A stretch of DNA of 9,004 nucleotides from positions 1-9,004 of the forward strand of contig SKXH01000208.1 in the NCBI GenBank assembly GCA_007128495.1, in the 5' to 3' direction. Position numbers and translations under genes: made by a program. Of this stretch, positions 6,141 through 9,004 are shown in pieces. Source of the stretch: Bacteroidota bacterium (GTDB lineage: Bacteria; Bacteroidota; Ignavibacteria; T3Sed10-11). Positions within the stretch are counted from its first letter, which is position 1; each line of letters opens with the position of its first letter. The notes under the pieces are model-generated. The model was not told the origin of the DNA. It searched no databases and saw nothing but the letters and a program-made list of their open reading frames with translations.

Positions 6141-6479
6141 ATGAAGAAGATTTTCAGTTCGCAAAACTCGATGATAATTCATCATATGAAGAACCTTCTC
6201 GAGGTGGAAGGCATCCATTCAATCATCAGAAATGAAAATTTATCAGTAGCCCTCGGTGGTCTTCCCGCCACCGAATGCTGGGTAGAATTGTGGATACTTG
6301 ATGAAAGTAGAGAGCACGAAGCCCGTGATATAATCCGAAAAGAATCGGATGCTGAGGAGCAGGCAATTAAATGGCCGTGGAGATGTCCGTATTGCGGTGA
6401 AAGAATCGACGGTCAATTTACCGATTGCTGGCAGTGCGGTGAACCTAATCCGGAATATAAAAACAGAGATGAATATTGA
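6141..6479 (+). CDS. DUF2007-like putative signal-transducing protein with C-terminal zinc ribbon
   Basis: The 112-residue protein has two parts. Residues 1-68 resemble the small DUF2007 (PF09413) domain, a PII-like alpha/beta fold: a first strand MKKIFSS, a helix over about 9-23 with LLEVEGI, a second strand at SIIRNE, a loop with LGGLPA, then WVELWILDES and a helix EHEARDII. Residues 82-99 are a zinc ribbon (Cys82, Cys85, Cys96, Cys99 in CPYC and CWQC). Proteins of this build are widespread but their ligand is unknown; a regulatory or binding role is the general expectation. AGGGG (6127-6131) precedes the ATG by nine bases. It is the first gene after the 6048 promoter and lies 11 bases upstream of the serine hydrolase. 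I recognise the domain by pattern and hydrophobic order, not by a search. Confidence 0.7.
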   Translation: MKKIFSSQNSMIIHHMKNLLEVEGIHSIIRNENLSVALGGLPATECWVELWILDESREHEARDIIRKESDAEEQAIKWPWRCPYCGERIDGQFTDCWQCGEPNPEYKNRDEY

Positions 6480-6490
6480 TGGAGGATTAA

Positions 6491-8179
6491 ATGAATCTGC
6501 AGTTTCGTGTCCTGTCCGGTGTTATAGTTGTTGTAATAATTTTTATTGCATCATACAACTTTATTGCCCATACCGATGAAACCTCTGCATTGAGAGAAAT
6601 CGATCGGTTGTTTTCCGCAGTGGATAATGATGCAACGCCGGGTGCTGCTGTTGCCGTTTTAAAAGACGGCGAAATATTTTACTCCCGCGGTTACGGAATG
6701 GCAAACCTTGAGTATGATATCCCCATTACAACAAATACAATATTTCATGTTGCATCGGTTTCAAAGCAATTTACCGCATTCGCAATTACTACACTCGCAT
6801 ATCAGGGTAAATTATCGTTCAATGATGATGTGCGGAAGTATGTACCCGAAGTCCCGGATTTCGGTGAAACAATTACGATACGCCATCTCATCCATCATAC
6901 CAGTGGATTACGTGATCAGTGGGAATTGCTTGCGATGGCAGGATGGCGGCTCGATGATGTCATTACAAAAGAGCATATTTTAAAAATGCTCGAACATCAA
7001 CAAGATCTCAATTTTAAACCCGGTGAAGAATATCTTTACTCCAATATGGGATACACCATCCTCGCCGAGATCGTTGAACGTGTGAGCGGCCAATCATTAA
7101 AAGACTGGACGAATGAGCATATATTCGAACCGCTGGGTATGGACGACACACATTTTCACGATGATCACCGGCACATAGTACCCGGACGTGCTTATTCATA
7201 TCAGCCAACTTCAAATGACGGGTTTCAAAAAAGCGTGTTGAACTATGCGAATGTCGGAGCTACGAGTTTATTTACCACGGTTGAAGACCTTGCAAAATGG
7301 CTGAAGAATTTCGACTCAATAAAGGTCGGGAATGAACGTATTGTCAGTCAAATGCACCGGCAGGGAAGACTCAATAGTGGCGAGCAAATTAACTATGCGT
7401 ATGCCTTGCAGGTGAATGAATACCGTGGGGCAAGAACCATCGGCCACAGCGGTGCCGATGCGGGATATCGCAGTTTTGTAGGCCGATTTCCCCAACACGA
7501 TTTTTCGGTTATCGTGTTAAGCAACTTAAGCACGATGTCGCCCCAGCGTATTGCTTATAAAATTGCCGATATAGTTTTGGGAGATAATCTTAAATCCATT
7601 GAGCGCCATATTGAACCGAAAGAGCGGACAAGGGGTGAAATCGATCTCTCGGTTATTGATTCCTATACCGGGAATTATAGAATGGAGCGCGGTATAATTA
7701 TTTCACTGAGCCGGGAAGACGATAGATTGTTTATGCAGTCACCCGGTATATCAAAGGTGGAACTTATTCCCGAAAGCGAAGAGAAATTCTTCAGCAATGA
7801 TATGGATATCGAGGTTACATTTGAAACCGATCAAACCGGCGAGGCGGACCATATTCTGGTTAACCGCGGCGGCAATACTGTAATGGCAGTGCGAATCGAT
7901 GGGAATGTACCATCCACCGAACAGCTGCGGCAGTATACCGGAAACTATTACAGTGAAGAACTCGGCACGTTTTATACTATTAACTTACAGGATGATGAGC
8001 TTATAGCAGCACACCGCCGTCATAGCAATGTCGAACTCACGCCGATTATCAATAATCGGTTTTCCGGGAATAGGTGGTGGTTCAGAACGATTGAATTTGT
8101 AAAAGACAGAAGCGACAGAATCGAAGGGTTTTATTTGTCGGGAGGAAGGGTGAGAAATATCTGGTTTGAAAAACGATAA
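6491..8179 (+). CDS. Serine hydrolase, class C beta-lactamase/PBP4-like family, with two C-terminal beta domains
   Basis: The 562-residue protein starts with a hydrophobic segment (about 8-25), a signal peptide or membrane anchor, so it acts outside the inner membrane. The hydrolase domain (about 33-368) has the three family motifs: SVSK with nucleophile Ser89 and Lys92, YSN at 183-185, and HSG at 319-321 in place of KTG. HHTSGL (135-140) is also typical of this esterase/D-aminopeptidase branch. The tail has two related units beginning YTGNY at 392-396 and 482-486, resembling lipocalin-like DUF3471 domains found behind such hydrolases. Likely activities are peptidase or esterase on D-amino-acid peptides or similar substrates; beta-lactam resistance is not implied. 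A GGAGGA site (6481-6486) precedes the ATG by four bases. Phosphoglucomutase follows after 17 bases. Confidence 0.9.
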   Translation: MNLQFRVLSGVIVVVIIFIASYNFIAHTDETSALREIDRLFSAVDNDATPGAAVAVLKDGEIFYSRGYGMANLEYDIPITTNTIFHVASVSKQFTAFAITTLAYQGKLSFNDDVRKYVPEVPDFGETITIRHLIHHTSGLRDQWELLAMAGWRLDDVITKEHILKMLEHQQDLNFKPGEEYLYSNMGYTILAEIVERVSGQSLKDWTNEHIFEPLGMDDTHFHDDHRHIVPGRAYSYQPTSNDGFQKSVLNYANVGATSLFTTVEDLAKWLKNFDSIKVGNERIVSQMHRQGRLNSGEQINYAYALQVNEYRGARTIGHSGADAGYRSFVGRFPQHDFSVIVLSNLSTMSPQRIAYKIADIVLGDNLKSIERHIEPKERTRGEIDLSVIDSYTGNYRMERGIIISLSREDDRLFMQSPGISKVELIPESEEKFFSNDMDIEVTFETDQTGEADHILVNRGGNTVMAVRIDGNVPSTEQLRQYTGNYYSEELGTFYTINLQDDELIAAHRRHSNVELTPIINNRFSGNRWWFRTIEFVKDRSDRIEGFYLSGGRVRNIWFEKR

Positions 8180-8186
8180 TCAACAC

Positions 8187-8191
8187 GGAGG
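8187..8191 (+). promoter_or_regulatory. Ribosome binding site for the GTG start of phosphoglucomutase
   Basis: GGAGG lies five bases before GTG 8197. The two nearby ATG codons (8192 and 8195) are in another frame that stops within eight codons, so this site supports the GTG start. Confidence 0.75.
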
Positions 8192-8196
8192 ATGAT

Positions 8197-9004
8197 GTGG
8201 CGTTACACCCATTAGCCGGCAAACCGGCGCCGAAAGAAATACTCATCAATATACCGCGTCTTATTTCATTGTATTATACAAACAGTCCTGCATACGATAA
8301 CGCCGACCAGCGGGTTTCTTTTGGTACATCAGGACACCGCGGCACCTCGTTGAAAAATTCATTCAATGAAGATCATATACTCGCAATCGCACAGGCGATT
8401 TGTGAAGTTCGAAAAGAAAATAATGTAACCGGTCCGCTTTTTATGGGAATGGATACGCATGCACTATCCGAACCTGCACATGCCACGGCACTTGAGGTGT
8501 TTGCGGCAAACGATGTCAATGTAAAAATACAGAGCGGCTTACGTCCAACTCCAACACCGGTTATCTCTCACGCAATACTAACATATAATAAGGATAGAAA
8601 TAGCGGATTAAGCGACGGTGTTGTGATCACGCCATCGCATAATCCGCCGCAGGACGGCGGCTTTAAATACAATCCGACTCATGGCGGGCCGGCGGGATCC
8701 GAATTGACGAAGCGTATCCAAAACCGTGCAAACGAAATTCTTGCAAGTGATCTCAAAGATGTAAAACGAATACCGTATGAAAAAGCGATACGTTCATCTT
8801 CAACGCGTGAACATAATTTTATAACGACGTATGTAAATGACCTGAAAAATATAATAGATATCGACGCTATTAAATCCGCGGGTTTGAAAATCGGAGCCGA
8901 CCCGATGGGCGGATCGGGTATCGATTACTGGGAACCTATCGCCGATATGTACGGACTCTCCATTGAAGTCGTCAATCCGCATATCGATTATACATTCTCA
9001 TTTA
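8197..9004 (+). CDS. pgm: Phosphoglucomutase, alpha-D-glucose phosphate-specific (partial, 3' end missing)
   Basis: This enzyme interconverts glucose 1-phosphate and glucose 6-phosphate, linking glycolysis with glycogen and sugar-nucleotide synthesis. The visible 269 codons are the N-terminal half of the E. coli Pgm type (about 546 residues) and align with it from the start (MALHPLAGKPAP against MAIHNRAGQPAQ in E. coli). Key features are FGTSGHRG (42-49), FNEDHILAIAQAI (56-68), GMDTHALSEP (84-93), RPTPTPV (116-122), the active-site TPSHNP (145-150) whose Ser147 is the phosphorylated serine, DGGFKYNP (153-160) and the start of domain 2, DPMGGSGIDYW. The gene opens with GTG and runs off the window without a stop, so length and C-terminal domain cannot be judged. 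It is probably the third gene of the operon beginning at 6141. Confidence 0.95.
   Translation, partial: MALHPLAGKPAPKEILINIPRLISLYYTNSPAYDNADQRVSFGTSGHRGTSLKNSFNEDHILAIAQAICEVRKENNVTGPLFMGMDTHALSEPAHATALEVFAANDVNVKIQSGLRPTPTPVISHAILTYNKDRNSGLSDGVVITPSHNPPQDGGFKYNPTHGGPAGSELTKRIQNRANEILASDLKDVKRIPYEKAIRSSSTREHNFITTYVNDLKNIIDIDAIKSAGLKIGADPMGGSGIDYWEPIADMYGLSIEVVNPHIDYTFSF

Noticed and set aside
6030..6218. 62-codon minus-strand ORF across the promoter and the start of the DUF2007-like gene
   Set aside because: It covers AT-rich promoter sequence and is antisense to a well-supported gene; no recognisable protein features.
1..9004. CRISPR array, tRNA, insertion sequence, toxin-antitoxin or phage-defence genes
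   Set aside because: I looked for regular repeats, terminal inverted repeats, transposase motifs and tRNA-like ends and found none; the macro domain alone is not evidence of a DarT/DarG system, since no toxin partner is present.

Overview
The window holds nine complete genes, one gene cut by the right edge and possibly the tail of another at the left edge, all on the + strand. Base composition is moderate, starts are mixed (ATG, GTG, TTG), and several genes have clear GGAGG-type ribosome binding sites. The gene set (TraR/DksA zinc-finger proteins, MFS transporter, tandem UspA protein, E. coli-type phosphoglucomutase, serine hydrolase with C-terminal beta domains) indicates a free-living bacterium, probably Gram-negative. 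I cannot name a phylum with confidence; an environmental lineage of the FCB or deltaproteobacterial kind would fit. There is no transposase, integrase, tRNA, rRNA, CRISPR array or phage gene.

Left block (1-4263), a tightly packed run: a possible upstream gene tail ending at 72, a small TraR/DksA-type zinc-finger protein (69-404), a class I SAM methyltransferase with an N-terminal zinc-binding knuckle (418-1074), a 12-helix MFS transporter (1082-2296), nicotinate phosphoribosyltransferase (2312-3730) and a macro-domain protein (3733-4263). Gaps are 2 to 15 bases, so these genes are probably cotranscribed. The last three suggest a pyridine-nucleotide theme: a transporter of unknown substrate, NAD salvage from nicotinate, and handling of ADP-ribose derivatives.

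Middle block (4264-5877): a 225-base leader with a possible promoter and several hairpins precedes a tandem universal stress protein (4489-5424). The strong ribosome binding site of that gene can pair with a complementary stretch 27 bases upstream, so translation may be controlled by RNA folding. A second, divergent TraR/DksA-like zinc-finger protein (5494-5877) follows, with an 8-codon mini-ORF in the short gap.

Right block (5878-9004): a 263-base intergenic region contains a 12-base-pair inverted repeat with nested stems and a near-consensus sigma-70 promoter (6048-6077). It leads into a DUF2007/zinc-ribbon protein (6141-6479), an exported or membrane-anchored serine hydrolase of the class C beta-lactamase/PBP fold with two C-terminal beta-barrel-like repeats (6491-8179), and the first 269 codons of phosphoglucomutase (8197 to the edge). 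Close spacing and good ribosome binding sites suggest one operon.

Most of the window is ordinary housekeeping and stress-response content. The observations most worth a second look are the foldable leader of the stress gene, the nested inverted repeat at 5947-6005, the transporter/pncB/macro-domain cluster, and the missing catalytic aspartate in the macro domain. I did not find a clear new biological system.
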